In this document: piece by piece, positions 45,478-53,456 of the stretch
Position numbering within the stretch: the first letter of the stretch is position 1
Layout of the letters: every line of letters begins with the position of its first letter
From: Leptolyngbya sp. Heron Island J
GTDB lineage: Bacteria; Cyanobacteriota; Cyanobacteriia; Phormidesmidales; Phormidesmidaceae
DNA length: 56,472 bases
Direction of reading: 5' to 3'
Assembly (NCBI RefSeq): GCF_000482245.1
Contig: NZ_AWNH01000017.1
Location: 1-56,472 of the forward strand
Translations under genes and position numbers: made by a program
Notes under the pieces: generated by a model
What the model saw: only the letters and a program-made list of their open reading frames with translations
Databases searched by the model: none
Told to the model about the DNA's origin: nothing

Positions 45478-45693
45478 CTAGTAAGCAGACGGCGGATGAA
45501 CCACCACCCGGACGCGCCCACCTCGCTGGCCGCCAGGCAACCGGATAGACCCCTGAGGCACAGTGACCGGAACCGAGACAACAAACCGCGTAGGACCGTC
45601 GGAGACCGAGCGCACTAAAGCTGAATAACCCACGACCGCCACCCAGCGCTGAGCGAAAAAGGTCGGCAAGAACCCAAACCAGCACTCAGCCAC
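45478..45693 (-). CDS. Small protein of unknown function, convergent with psbA
   Basis: 71 residues from a GTG at 45693; a later start is possible. The best-looking part is the C-terminal half, RFVVSVPVTVPQGSIRLPGG, then GRVRVVVHPP, which could be a small beta sheet. No family recognised. Evidence for it being real is the perfect minus-strand terminator immediately downstream. The start and even the coding status remain uncertain. Confidence 0.4.
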   Translation of the reverse strand: MAECWFGFLPTFFAQRWVAVVGYSALVRSVSDGPTRFVVSVPVTVPQGSIRLPGGQRGGRVRVVVHPPSAY

Positions 45694-46231
45694 GCTGCTG
45701 CAATTGAAGACGATTAAACCAAAGTAGGGTTGACCTAGGGCAGTAAACCCTTACTAGTCATAGGTTTGAACGTCAAAAAATTCTCATGAACTAGGCCAAC
45801 CTGCGTAAATTCACCACTTTATTTTTCTTAACAATAGACGGAGTTTTCCCCAGGGTTTTCCTTAGCTTTTCCCCAGGTCGAGCAGGGTTCTCCCCAGGTT
45901 GCTACCAACGCTCAAGGCATTCCCGTAATCTGGGGAAAACGTAAATGCATGGGGATCAGTCTCAATTTGTAAATGAATATAACGAAAATAGTCCCCTAAC
46001 CCTCTTGGTTTCGTTAGGCATTTTTTCGCATTAGAAAAATATAAAGAGAGACAGACATTGCCATTTACTAGGCCCTCCTGCACAATGAAGCTCCACTGAT
46101 TGAGGTGACCTGGTTAAGTCTCCTTCGTCCTGTGTTCCCGATGCGGCTACCCCGCTTATAGCTGCGATAGGGCAAGACTATACAACCAGGCCCTAATTTG
46201 TTGTGTCTAGAATTAATGAGGTGTGAGACTT
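45694..46231. other. Intergenic region with repeated TTTTCCCCAGG motifs
   Basis: About 540 bases without a supported gene. The main content is the repeat cluster at 45844-45940. The minus frame at 45862-46083 overlaps the repeats and has no family features. Confidence 0.5.
45844..45940. repeat. TTTTCCCCAGG motif cluster
   Basis: Copies at 45844-45854 and 45867-45877, a variant TTCTCCCCAGG at 45888-45898, a partial TTTTCCTTAG at 45856, and an inverted copy CTGGGGAAAAC at 45930-45940. Spacing of 23 and 21 bases is about two helical turns. It may be a protein-binding array (replication iterons or an operator) in an otherwise empty region. Confidence 0.6.
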
Positions 46232-46465
46232 ATGACAACAGCTACTGCAACCACCGTTGCTGTAACCACAGCCACTGTTAGCCTTATGGTAGAAGTCCCC
46301 GAAACGTTACATCTATCGATGCAGGACTACTTAAATACCCATGAGCTATGGAGTCAGGAGCGCGTAATGCAGGCTGCACTTTCTCTCTTTCTCATGCAAA
46401 ATGGGGTGAATCAGCCCCATGTAAACAAGCTCTATTTGGATAGTTTGTTTGGCTGCGCAGCATAG
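46232..46465 (+). CDS. DUF2811-like small cyanobacterial protein
   Basis: 77 residues from the ATG at 46232, preceded by GAGGTG. After a Thr/Ala/Val-rich N-terminus comes VSLMVEVPETLHLSMQDYLN, then WSQERVMQAALSLFLMQNG and YLDSLFG, the pattern of DUF2811 (an MVEVPE-type opening and ALSLFLMQNG near the end). These are short, cyanobacterial-specific proteins of unknown function, possibly ribbon-helix-helix-like. Usual family size agrees. Confidence 0.7.
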   Translation: MTTATATTVAVTTATVSLMVEVPETLHLSMQDYLNTHELWSQERVMQAALSLFLMQNGVNQPHVNKLYLDSLFGCAA

Positions 46466-46684
46466 CGATGGATCGGCTGTGTTTATACGTGCATCAGAGA
46501 ATGTACAAATACAGACTGCTTAACAACTGACAATCATCCAAATTGCAAAAGCCTGGGCCAAGAGGTTCGAGCTTTTGTGTGTTAGAGCCAACCCACGCCC
46601 TCACGCTTCCATCGTAGCGATGTTCTGCGTTGCAGTTCTGTGTTGGTAGGAATTGCAGTGTTAGCGTTGAGATCGCAACACCCC

Positions 46685-46906
46685 TTACCACTCCATCAAC
46701 CTCGGATCAAAATCACTACTATCCACCGCTTCCGCCGGACCACCCACCTCATCCACATCCTGCATCCACGCCTCAAACCGCGCCGCCTGACTCAACGCCA
46801 CATGATACGGCAAAGGTCGAAAATACTTCAGCTTGCCCGTCGCTGGCTGCGATCTAGGCAACGGGGCGACTACCTGGCTGGCAATTAGCTGTTTCGGTCG
46901 GCGCAT
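46685..46906 (-). CDS. Hypothetical protein
   Basis: 73 residues from an ATG at 46906 (MRRPKQLIASQVVAPLPRSQ). The middle, GKLKYFRPLPYHVALSQAAR, and the acidic end (SSDFDPRLMEW) look like a real protein. No domain recognised. The overlapping plus-strand frames are Pro/His- or Arg-rich shadows. Confidence 0.45.
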   Translation of the reverse strand: MRRPKQLIASQVVAPLPRSQPATGKLKYFRPLPYHVALSQAARFEAWMQDVDEVGGPAEAVDSSDFDPRLMEW

Positions 46907-47600
46907 CAGTGCTTATCCTACAATTGAACGGCTTGATTCTAAACGGATGACATTACCGCTCGCGGTGACATCAACCACAACACTCCATAGAGCTATCTCA
47001 CTGATAGGCAGAAACAGCAGTGAAAAATAACAACATTAACGTTTGTATCAGAGAAGAGATTTTGAAGCACTACAAGAATATGCTGTACACATGAGTTGAA
47101 AAGCTCATAGTCGCTACACAAGGAGGTCTAACGATAGATATTTCGATAGAATCATCCGACAGTTCAAACACAGCACCCAAACACAGCACTGATATTTCTT
47201 CTTACTTGCACTAGAGAGCCCTGTTTATAGTAGGTTCACCTGGTATACAACAACTCTGAGAAGTCTTGTTTAATGTAGAAGAGTCCCTCAGTCGATTGTT
47301 CTGGGTGCTGTTGTGCTTTAAAGCTTCACAAGCTCAATCGCCCAACGCTACAACTCACTGGGCAACAGCAAAAGGCAACCCAAGAATCCTTTAGTCAACA
47401 TCAAAACAACTCATTACGCTGTGATCACACACCCAACCTAAGCAAAAATGATGGTTGTGTAAGCAGGCGATAGGGTTATTTTGCCAAGGGGGTTGGTCTG
47501 CCACATATCGGCATACAGTGGATTCACGGACAAAGCATACTATTGCATAACTTCCTATCTCGAACCCTATATCTAAGTAGACAGCACACTGTATTACTTA

Positions 47601-47629
47601 CCTAAATTTTAGATACCTCTAAATTTAGG
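47601..47629. promoter_or_regulatory. CCTAAATTT dyad, possible operator
   Basis: CCTAAATTT (47601-47609) and its exact complement AAATTTAGG (47621-47629), centre-to-centre 20 bases, i.e. two helical turns. Related tctaaat words flank it. It lies just before a terminator hairpin. Confidence 0.45.
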
Positions 47630-47648
47630 CACCCTCTATATCTAAATC

Positions 47649-47684
47649 GAAGCCCCCATGGACGCTAAGGTTCATGGGGGCTTC
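47649..47684 (+). terminator. Perfect 12-bp hairpin without an obvious gene
   Basis: GAAGCCCCCATG and CATGGGGGCTTC pair perfectly around a 12-base loop and are followed by ttatatt. No coding frame ends nearby, so it may end a non-coding transcript or be bidirectional. Confidence 0.7.
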
Positions 47685-47782
47685 TTATATTGAATGGATC
47701 TTGGCCAGTTGCGAACTGGCCGGTCAGTACTGGCGCGTTGGTGAAGCCACTCCAGAGGAGTATCGCAACCGCCTAACCTTCC

Positions 47783-47925
47783 TTGTGACCTCTATCACCA
47801 CATTCCCTCAGCCAATCTCAGAAACCCCTTAAGCAACCTTCAGGTATCGGTCAGACAGCGTTCAGGTACCCCCAGCATTCTAGGAATCAATGAAGTTAAT
47901 CACTGATTCCCAAGGAGCTTTAACC
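47783..47925 (+). repeat. Duplicated leader, copy 2
   Basis: Counterpart of 42480-42631. Similarity starts at tgtgacc and runs to the ATG, including the ribosome-binding site. Confidence 0.75.
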
Positions 47926-48384
47926 ATGAAACGCACTATCCTTTCCGCTTTAACTATTCTTGTTGCCTCCGCTGCGATCGCACCCGTCGCCTCCGCCGTT
48001 GAACCCACAAGTTTCAATATTCAAGAAGCTCGCCTCGAAGCACTCGACCGCCGCACCAAGAACACCGTCCACAAACTACGCCTTGAGCACCTCAACAATC
48101 AGACCAAGGCCATCGAAGATATCCAAGCGGCTCGCCTAGAAGCACTCGATGCCCGCACTAAGACAATCGACAACGTCCAAGAAGCTCGCTTAGAGGCTTT
48201 AGACGCTCGTACCAAGAACACCGTTCACAAGCTACGTTTAGAACACCTCAACAACCAGACTAAAGCCGTTGAAGATATTCAAGCCGCTCGTTTGGAAGCA
48301 TTGGATGCACGCACCAAAGCTGTCGACAACATCCAGGAAGCTCGCCTAGAGGCCCTCGATGCTCGTACTAAGTCCATCCGCTAA
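47926..48384 (+). CDS. Secreted helical repeat protein, copy 2
   Basis: 152 residues, same build as the gene at 42632: signal peptide (KRTILSALTILVASAAIAPV, ASA cleavage) followed by 18-residue units ARLEALDARTKAVDNIQE and two HKLRLEHLNNQTKAIEDIQ blocks. It has one fewer short unit. The last residues, TKSIR, differ from copy 1 (TKSVVR). Synonymous differences are frequent while the protein is nearly unchanged, so both copies appear to be under purifying selection. Function unknown; likely exported structural or binding helix. Confidence 0.85.
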   Translation: MKRTILSALTILVASAAIAPVASAVEPTSFNIQEARLEALDRRTKNTVHKLRLEHLNNQTKAIEDIQAARLEALDARTKTIDNVQEARLEALDARTKNTVHKLRLEHLNNQTKAVEDIQAARLEALDARTKAVDNIQEARLEALDARTKSIR

Positions 48385-48527
48385 CAGATTGCTGAGCTGT
48401 TGCGGTACTCAAGCCAAGCAAATGACGGATGCATTCGTTATTTGCGCGTCAGGTGAGCTGTTGTTGCTCAATGCTCAAGAGATATCCATTGCCTTAACGA
48501 ACCTGACAGAAGTTGAAGCACAAGCTT

Positions 48528-48645
48528 GGGTGCCCGGTGCAGACTCCGTAATCTGTGAAAGGCTTCATTCTCAGGGCACCCTTTTCCTACTCAGACTCTC
48601 CCTACACACACTCTAGAGTCCTCACCAATTGGTGGGGGATTTTTT
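48528..48645 (+). terminator. Conserved structured 3' region of repeat-protein gene 2
   Basis: GGGTGCC (48528-48534) and GGCACCC (48575-48581) form the outer stem, with internal ctccgta and gcttcatt words shared with copy 1. A CACCAATTGGTG hairpin with gggggattttttt at the end (~48625-48645) is the terminator proper. Confidence 0.65.
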
Positions 48646-48671
48646 GTTGAACAAAATCATTAATCAGTCAG

Positions 48672-49022
48672 TCAGTCCTCACCATTCTCATAATCTTCAT
48701 CTGGATCTGGGGCCAGATCAGTCAAAGTTTGGATCGTCTTTTCAATTTCATCTAGCGCCTCACGAATCGTAAATATCTGAGCATCCAAATCAAACGCCAG
48801 ATCAAATACTTCCGGCCCTTTACTCATAACGCCATTATTCACAAACTCCATCGCCAATTGATGTAACCGCAGCAGGTCTTGACGAATCTGAGGTGGCCGA
48901 AAATCCTCATCATCCCCCAACAATTGCCTCAACTGATCAACATGATCCACCGCACTCAGCAACCGAGTCGTTTCAAACCCTTCATAGATCTTTTGGCGAT
49001 ACTCCTGAGTGTACTGAGGCAT
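48672..49022 (-). CDS. Hypothetical acidic protein
   Basis: 116 residues from the ATG at 49022, with GGGAG about 8 bases upstream; a longer frame starts at 49043. Mostly helical (TQEYRQKIYEGFETTRLLSA, IRQDLLRLHQLAMEFVNN) and strongly acidic at the C-terminus (PDPDEDYENGED). Looks like a small four-helix regulator or an antitoxin-like partner, but no family is recognised and no toxin adjoins it. Confidence 0.6.
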   Translation of the reverse strand: MPQYTQEYRQKIYEGFETTRLLSAVDHVDQLRQLLGDDEDFRPPQIRQDLLRLHQLAMEFVNNGVMSKGPEVFDLAFDLDAQIFTIREALDEIEKTIQTLTDLAPDPDEDYENGED

Positions 49023-49183
49023 CTGGCAAGCTCCCAATGGCAATGGCGACCTGACGGTAACATCGTTGGGGGTAGGGGCTCAAGTCAGGAGCAGAATACA
49101 GGAGGCTTCTGAATCTTACATTCTGTCTCCTAACCACACTGTCGTATGCTAACGGAACACGGCGGGAGAACAGGAATAGACAA

Positions 49184-49768
49184 ATGACCATCACCTACAC
49201 CAACCGCAGTTTACAGACCTACTATCTGCATCAGGGCACCACAAAAACCGGCAAGTCCAAGTACTTTTTCTCAAAGAAATCCGAGGGAAACCTGGTCGAG
49301 CAAATTCCTGATGGGTTTGAAATTTACGAAAGTCCTCATACCCAGGTCTTTTTGCGTAGGATTCCAAAGAAGATTATTACAGATGCCGAAGTGCAAGTCG
49401 TCAAGCAGGGTATGGAGAACTTTTCTAAAGTCAAGCCTTTTATAATCGATGTCAAAAAAGAGATTATTTATATTTTTACCTCCAGTAACAACACTGACCA
49501 GTTATCAGAATTTGTCAGAGCAACCGCAGATCAGTTTAATCGAGATGCCGATACGATAGAACAGCTTATCCAGCAGTCAATTCGGTATACATCTGACCTA
49601 CGTTTTACCCTGATTGACAAGCAAAAGCGACGCTTTCAAACGGAGCGGTATTGTTACCTTGGCAGAATTGATGATTGGATCCACATTGGCCATGAAGACT
49701 CGCTAGACGTGCTGGTCAAGACCTACTTACCCCATCTAGGACAAGAGTCATTTTTTGAACTGCATTAA
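49184..49768 (+). CDS. Conserved hypothetical protein
   Basis: 194 residues. The N-terminal phrase GTTKTGKSKYFFSKKSEGNL, then IPDGFEIYESPHTQVFLRR, recurs in a widespread group of uncharacterised bacterial proteins as far as I recall. The rest is a mixed alpha/beta sequence (FSKVKPFIIDVKKEIIYIF; RYCYLGRIDDWIHIG). No catalytic motif is evident. It diverges from the acidic protein at 48672. Confidence 0.7.
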   Translation: MTITYTNRSLQTYYLHQGTTKTGKSKYFFSKKSEGNLVEQIPDGFEIYESPHTQVFLRRIPKKIITDAEVQVVKQGMENFSKVKPFIIDVKKEIIYIFTSSNNTDQLSEFVRATADQFNRDADTIEQLIQQSIRYTSDLRFTLIDKQKRRFQTERYCYLGRIDDWIHIGHEDSLDVLVKTYLPHLGQESFFELH

Positions 49769-49906
49769 CCACAGCTGTAGAGTTGCGTGCAGCCCAAAGG
49801 ACATGTCTAACGCTTTTCTTATATGCTCTGAAACTTGTGAACTGCCCACGGATAGATCATCTAGAATATCGTTAAACCAATCAATAGGGTCGTGGAACTC
49901 GGTCAC
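49748..49906 (-). CDS. Possible small protein overlapping two neighbours
   Basis: 52 residues from a GTG at 49906 to a TGA at 49748. The composition is protein-like (TEFHDPIDWFNDILDDLSVG, then HIRKALDMSFGLHATLQLWL). It overlaps the end of the gene at 49184 by 21 bases and the start of the frame at 49892 by 15. No Shine-Dalgarno sequence or family support. Confidence 0.3.
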   Translation of the reverse strand: MTEFHDPIDWFNDILDDLSVGSSQVSEHIRKALDMSFGLHATLQLWLMQFKK

Positions 49907-50371
49907 CAGTTTAAGCTAGTCATCATCAATAGCGACATTTTTGTCGGTAGTCAATTCAACGCTCAGCAATCTGAGCAATGGTTGCGGCATGAAATGAATG
50001 GTTACCCAGATAAGCCATTCGTCATTGTCACCTCCGCCCATGAGCTATCAGTTTTATCGGCCATGATTGCGCTAGCCAATCGTTTTGATCCAGCACACAT
50101 TACTCTGGCAGTCTCCGGCAATGAATCAGTCACCTTTAGAGGACCATCATTGACTGAAATCGAGGGTAATATCTGGGCAGCTCTTAAACAACACTATGGC
50201 TTGCTCGACACCGATGTCATTCGAGTAACCAATTGGACCGGTTTGAGGATGTCACAGGACGCCTCGCTATATACCTATAGTGCTAACAGCTGGTTGAAAC
50301 CAGAACAGAACCCAGGATTTGCACCTATTGCACAGATTCTCACTGATAGGGATTCTCAAAATCCTCATTGA
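49892..50371 (+). CDS. Hypothetical protein
   Basis: 159 residues from a GTG; the true start may be further in. Alpha/beta composition: FKLVIINSDIFVGSQFN, KPFVIVTSAHELSVLSAMIA, FDPAHITLAVSGNESV, then an unstructured end. No known motif. It stands alone between hypothetical genes and a stretch with a relaxase remnant. Confidence 0.55.
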   Translation: MELGHQFKLVIINSDIFVGSQFNAQQSEQWLRHEMNGYPDKPFVIVTSAHELSVLSAMIALANRFDPAHITLAVSGNESVTFRGPSLTEIEGNIWAALKQHYGLLDTDVIRVTNWTGLRMSQDASLYTYSANSWLKPEQNPGFAPIAQILTDRDSQNPH

Positions 50372-50702
50372 TGACAACCAGAGCAAAAGCAACACCATTG
50401 GTCGTCACATGAGCAATAGATGATGCTCTTGGCGTATTTCGTGAAGGCTATAGAGTAACTTTTGACTTCTTTGCGATCACAACATTTATAGATTCTACCG
50501 CTCCATACCTACGTCGCCATGACATTGTTGTTGCAAAAATAATGTCAACTTTTTTCTTAACCGATTAACCCTTGTTGCCACGGCCTTAGAGATTATTGCA
50601 CAAAGCCTAAAGCCCTGATTTCATAAGGATTTAGCCCTTGTCTCTTGTAGAAAAATGCATCTATACTCACATCACCTGGACGCAGCCAGCAAGGAGCACC
50701 CC
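50372..50702. other. Intergenic region with a relic of a relaxase 3' end
   Basis: No intact gene. At 50495-50533 the minus strand reads QQQCHGDVGMER-stop, resembling the last residues of the relaxase at 3974 (QQQRYVGVDIER-stop), with the 14-base word agattctaccgctc shared by both. It suggests an old duplication or loss of a second relaxase gene. Confidence 0.4.
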
Positions 50703-51116
50703 ATGAACCCCAAAATTAAACAACGATCCAAACGACGCCCTAGACGACAACGACGCTACCGCCTCATCACCAGTGGCCTACTCATGCTACTCAGCTTTAG
50801 TCTTGGCTTCGGCCTCCGATTCCAAGCCAAAGCCGCCTCCGCTAAGAAAGACCTCTGCCAGGACATAATATCCAGCCAGGCCGTTCTCTCACGACAACAA
50901 CTCACCCAGCTACTCACCGTCCCCGAACGAGAAAACCGTCAGGCCATCGAAGCGATTGCCGAAGACCCCTACTGCACCCTAACGGCCATCGAAGTGCGGG
51001 CCGGAGTCTCAGCCGAACGCGCTGCCTATCCCCTGGCCTTTGATCCCAATACCTGGCTTGTAGTGCTGTACGAAGATGAGGAGTATGTGGGCTATGGCTT
51101 TAAGCTTCAACACTAG
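50703..51116 (+). CDS. Exported or anchored protein, first gene of a three-gene envelope operon
   Basis: 137 residues from the ATG at 50703, preceded by CAAGGAGCACCCC. Very basic N-terminus (KQRSKRRPRRQRRYR) then a hydrophobic segment (LITSGLLMLLSFSLGFGLRF), a signal anchor or signal peptide. The outer part has two Cys (KKDLCQDIIS; EDPYCTLTAI), likely a disulfide, and ends LVVLYEDEEYVGYGF. No family recognised. Overlaps the next gene by 23 bases. Confidence 0.7.
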   Translation: MNPKIKQRSKRRPRRQRRYRLITSGLLMLLSFSLGFGLRFQAKAASAKKDLCQDIISSQAVLSRQQLTQLLTVPERENRQAIEAIAEDPYCTLTAIEVRAGVSAERAAYPLAFDPNTWLVVLYEDEEYVGYGFKLQH

Positions 51117-51552
51117 GTGCACATTGCAGATAGCCAGCGGGGCACTGCTCACCCTGCTGGCTGCCTGCCAGTCAGGTCCACCATTACCACGTACCATCAC
51201 CATCCAACAAACCTGGGAACTCCAGGTGGGCAAACAGGTGGGCAACTACCGCATTAGCAGCGGTCTCGGCGATATCACCCTGGAAATGGGCGGTGACCCA
51301 GTGCAGATGCCCTTTGATGGCAAACTCCAACCTATGGATGATCACTGTCTTGCCCTCACCAGTCCAGAAGTGCCTGCCTACCTGTTTCGCCTCTGCGGCA
51401 TCAACCGTCCTAACCTGGGACAGCGTTCCCAAGGTCACACCATTGGTCGCGCAGAGCGACTAGTTTTTGCTGCTTTTCGCAAAGAACCCGATGGCACCTG
51501 GGCTCTGATCGAACCTGCCACTGAGCTAATTGAACAATTTCTAACGGAGTAA
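51094..51552 (+). CDS. Probable lipoprotein, second gene of the envelope operon
   Basis: 152 residues from the ATG at 51094 (other ATGs at 51076 and 51085). The lipobox LLTLLAAC gives a lipidated Cys at about residue 26. The mature part is beta-rich (TITIQQTWELQVGKQVGNYR; LGDITLEMGGDPVQMPFDG) and has two more Cys. No family recognised. Overlap with the upstream gene points to coupling. Confidence 0.65.
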   Translation: MALSFNTRCTLQIASGALLTLLAACQSGPPLPRTITIQQTWELQVGKQVGNYRISSGLGDITLEMGGDPVQMPFDGKLQPMDDHCLALTSPEVPAYLFRLCGINRPNLGQRSQGHTIGRAERLVFAAFRKEPDGTWALIEPATELIEQFLTE

Positions 51553-51557
51553 CCTCC

Positions 51558-52298
51558 ATGCACCGGTCGCTTTCCTGGTCGATACCCATCGGCCTCATTT
51601 TCCTATGGGCCACTCCGGCCCCGGCCAAGGACATCGCCCTTACCTTTGATTCACCTCCAGCTAAGACCGCAAAGGCACCCCCCCGCAGTGACGCAGTTAG
51701 CCTCAGCTTTGTCCCCAACCCCACACAGGCCTCCCCAACACCAATTACCCAAGTCGTCCGCTATGCCTTAGAAACCTTATTCCACAGTGGCAGCAACTCC
51801 CTCGTTGCTCGCGCTGTGGGCAGTGCCGAGGGGACCCGCACCCCCGATGGTGGTTACACCGCTGCCTACTATGGCCATGTAGACCCTGGCAACCAAAAAT
51901 GGAACCTGGGCAGCTTTTCCTATCAGCATGGGGCCAGGTCTCCCACCGATGCCGATACCAAACAGCTGAAGCGACTATACCAACAGGCGCTTGACCTACG
52001 GCAACAGGCCAGCCAGCACCAGGTCTCCCTTTCCCTAGCCGAAGAACTTAATGGCATAGATCTAGCTAATCAAGCACCGCTGGCCGCCCTGGATCGGGGT
52101 TATATTGACTGGCTTGCCATTGCCCGCCAGCAATCCATGAGTGAAGCTGACCGAATCATTTGGGCCAGAACCCGCGCTTTTCTCGATCCTGATAGCGGTC
52201 GCTGGAATGCCCCTGGTCTTGGTAATACTCTAAACTCTATCCGCTGGGACCAGGCCCGACGGCAACAAGCTGTGCAACAGGCCATTGAAATGCACTGA
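51558..52298 (+). CDS. Secreted protein, third gene of the envelope operon
   Basis: 246 residues, ATG 51558 after ACGGAG. Signal peptide (WSIPIGLIFLWATPAPA-K). The domain starting at ~90 reads VARAVGSAEGTRTPDGGYTA, then YYGHVDPGNQKWNLGSFSYQ and ARTRAFLDPDSGRWNAPGLG. The conserved-looking Glu in SAEGT followed by Tyr/Gly residues is suggestive of a lysozyme-like wall hydrolase, but this is a guess. Together with the two upstream genes it may form an envelope-remodelling or entry-related set of the plasmid. Confidence 0.7.
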   Translation: MHRSLSWSIPIGLIFLWATPAPAKDIALTFDSPPAKTAKAPPRSDAVSLSFVPNPTQASPTPITQVVRYALETLFHSGSNSLVARAVGSAEGTRTPDGGYTAAYYGHVDPGNQKWNLGSFSYQHGARSPTDADTKQLKRLYQQALDLRQQASQHQVSLSLAEELNGIDLANQAPLAALDRGYIDWLAIARQQSMSEADRIIWARTRAFLDPDSGRWNAPGLGNTLNSIRWDQARRQQAVQQAIEMH

Positions 52299-52452
52299 AG
52301 CAGGTGAGTAACAACACAACAAAAACTAACGAAGATCACAAAACTACTTTGGAATACACCTGGAACAGCCTGAATCCCTACACAGAGAAATAAACGGTGA
52401 GAAATCACCCGCTCTCCCATCTCTCAAATCCTCTAAATAGCACAGTCCGTAT

Positions 52453-52480
52453 CCCCTGGCAGCCATGTCAGGGGACTTTT
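52453..52480 (+). terminator. Terminator after the envelope operon
   Basis: CCCCTG (52453-52458) and CAGGGG (52469-52474) around a 10-base loop, then acttttgtc. Confidence 0.6.
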
Positions 52481-52619
52481 GTCACGTAACATACTGTGAA
52501 TTCTGAAGCGACTCTAGAGTGAGCGAGCACCTTACTCGATAAGTTTTTCAATTTAAAAATCCTCGGATTTAGTGTGTGCAGATGTCGCATCCTACATTAG
52601 TATGTTGACCATCAATCAC

Positions 52620-52641
52620 TGACGTGCGACATCGCACGTCA
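52620..52641. promoter_or_regulatory. 22-bp palindrome upstream of parA, candidate parS
   Basis: TGACGTGCGA, two bases, then TCGCACGTCA: a perfect 10-bp dyad 29 bases before the parA start. The same sequence with a different central pair overlaps the parB stop codon at 54458. Two copies bracketing parAB suggest a ParB-binding centromere or operator. Confidence 0.75.
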
Positions 52642-52670
52642 GCCCTCCACCGCATCCTCCATACCTAAAC

Positions 52671-53456
52671 ATGGCGACAGTAGTAGCTTTCTTTAATATG
52701 TCGGGGGGAGTTGGCAAAACTACGCTGACGATGAATATCTCCCATTTACTTGGGGAGCAGCATGTCAACACCCTTGCGATCGACATGGATCCGCAAGCCT
52801 CACTGACCACTTTTTTTGGCCTCGATGCCTACGGTTTAGAAGCAACCATCTTTGACAGCTTAATGAACCGAGCACCCTTGCCCATTGATTCCAACCATTG
52901 GTGCGATCTCGTTCCTGCAAATCTTCAGCTTGCTCAGGCAGAATTACTACTAGCTGGCGAACTACGTCGAGAGTATCGTCTCAGAGATACCCTTGAGCAG
53001 ACACACAATAAATACGATGTCATCGTTATTGATGGTCCTCCCAGCTTAGGCTTACTTTCCATCAATTGTCTGGTAGCTGCCGACTTCTTATTGGTCCCCC
53101 TCAGCACCAATTACAAAGCAGTCGAGGCAACTATGGGCCTGCTTCGAGTCAGCATTGAACTTGCCCAAAAAGTCAATCCTGACCTGAGAGTACTGGGTCT
53201 CATTCCAACCATGTACGACAAACGAACCTCTGGTTCACGCAGGGCCAATGATGCCATTCATGAAATTGCAGCACAGCTGCAGCTACCCATGTTTGACGGC
53301 ATGAACGTATTTGATCCAGTACCCGTGCGCACTGCAGTGAGCGACTCACAGGAAGCGCATCAACCCCTTGCCCAATTCGATCCTAAAAATGACTGTCTTA
53401 AAGTCATGCGAGCAATTTCTAAAGCCATTGCCCAGCAAGTTGAGGTAACCGTATGA
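52671..53456 (+). CDS. parA: Plasmid partition ATPase ParA
   Basis: 261 residues, no N-terminal HTH. Deviant Walker A FNMSGGVGKTT (~8-18), A' motif LAIDMDPQASLTTFFG, Walker B IVIDGPPSLGLLSINCL and the IPTMYDKRTSGSRRA segment. ParA forms ATP-dependent dimers on the nucleoid that pull ParB-bound plasmids apart. Its stop overlaps the parB start by four bases (ATGA). It lacks the regulatory domain of type Ia ParA, so repression probably falls to ParB or other proteins acting at the palindrome upstream. Confidence 0.95.
   Translation: MATVVAFFNMSGGVGKTTLTMNISHLLGEQHVNTLAIDMDPQASLTTFFGLDAYGLEATIFDSLMNRAPLPIDSNHWCDLVPANLQLAQAELLLAGELRREYRLRDTLEQTHNKYDVIVIDGPPSLGLLSINCLVAADFLLVPLSTNYKAVEATMGLLRVSIELAQKVNPDLRVLGLIPTMYDKRTSGSRRANDAIHEIAAQLQLPMFDGMNVFDPVPVRTAVSDSQEAHQPLAQFDPKNDCLKVMRAISKAIAQQVEVTV

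Larger units (their letters stand above)
46907..47782. other. Long non-coding stretch before repeat-protein gene 2
   Basis: Nearly 900 bases without a supported gene. Visible items: a 10-bp inverted repeat cagcaccca at ~47172 and ~47304, a dyad at 47601-47629 and a strong hairpin at 47649-47684. An untranslated RNA ending at that hairpin is possible. Confidence 0.45.

Noticed and set aside
48359-48616. Plus-strand frame after repeat-protein gene 2
   Set aside because: It runs through the structured 3' region and starts inside the preceding gene.
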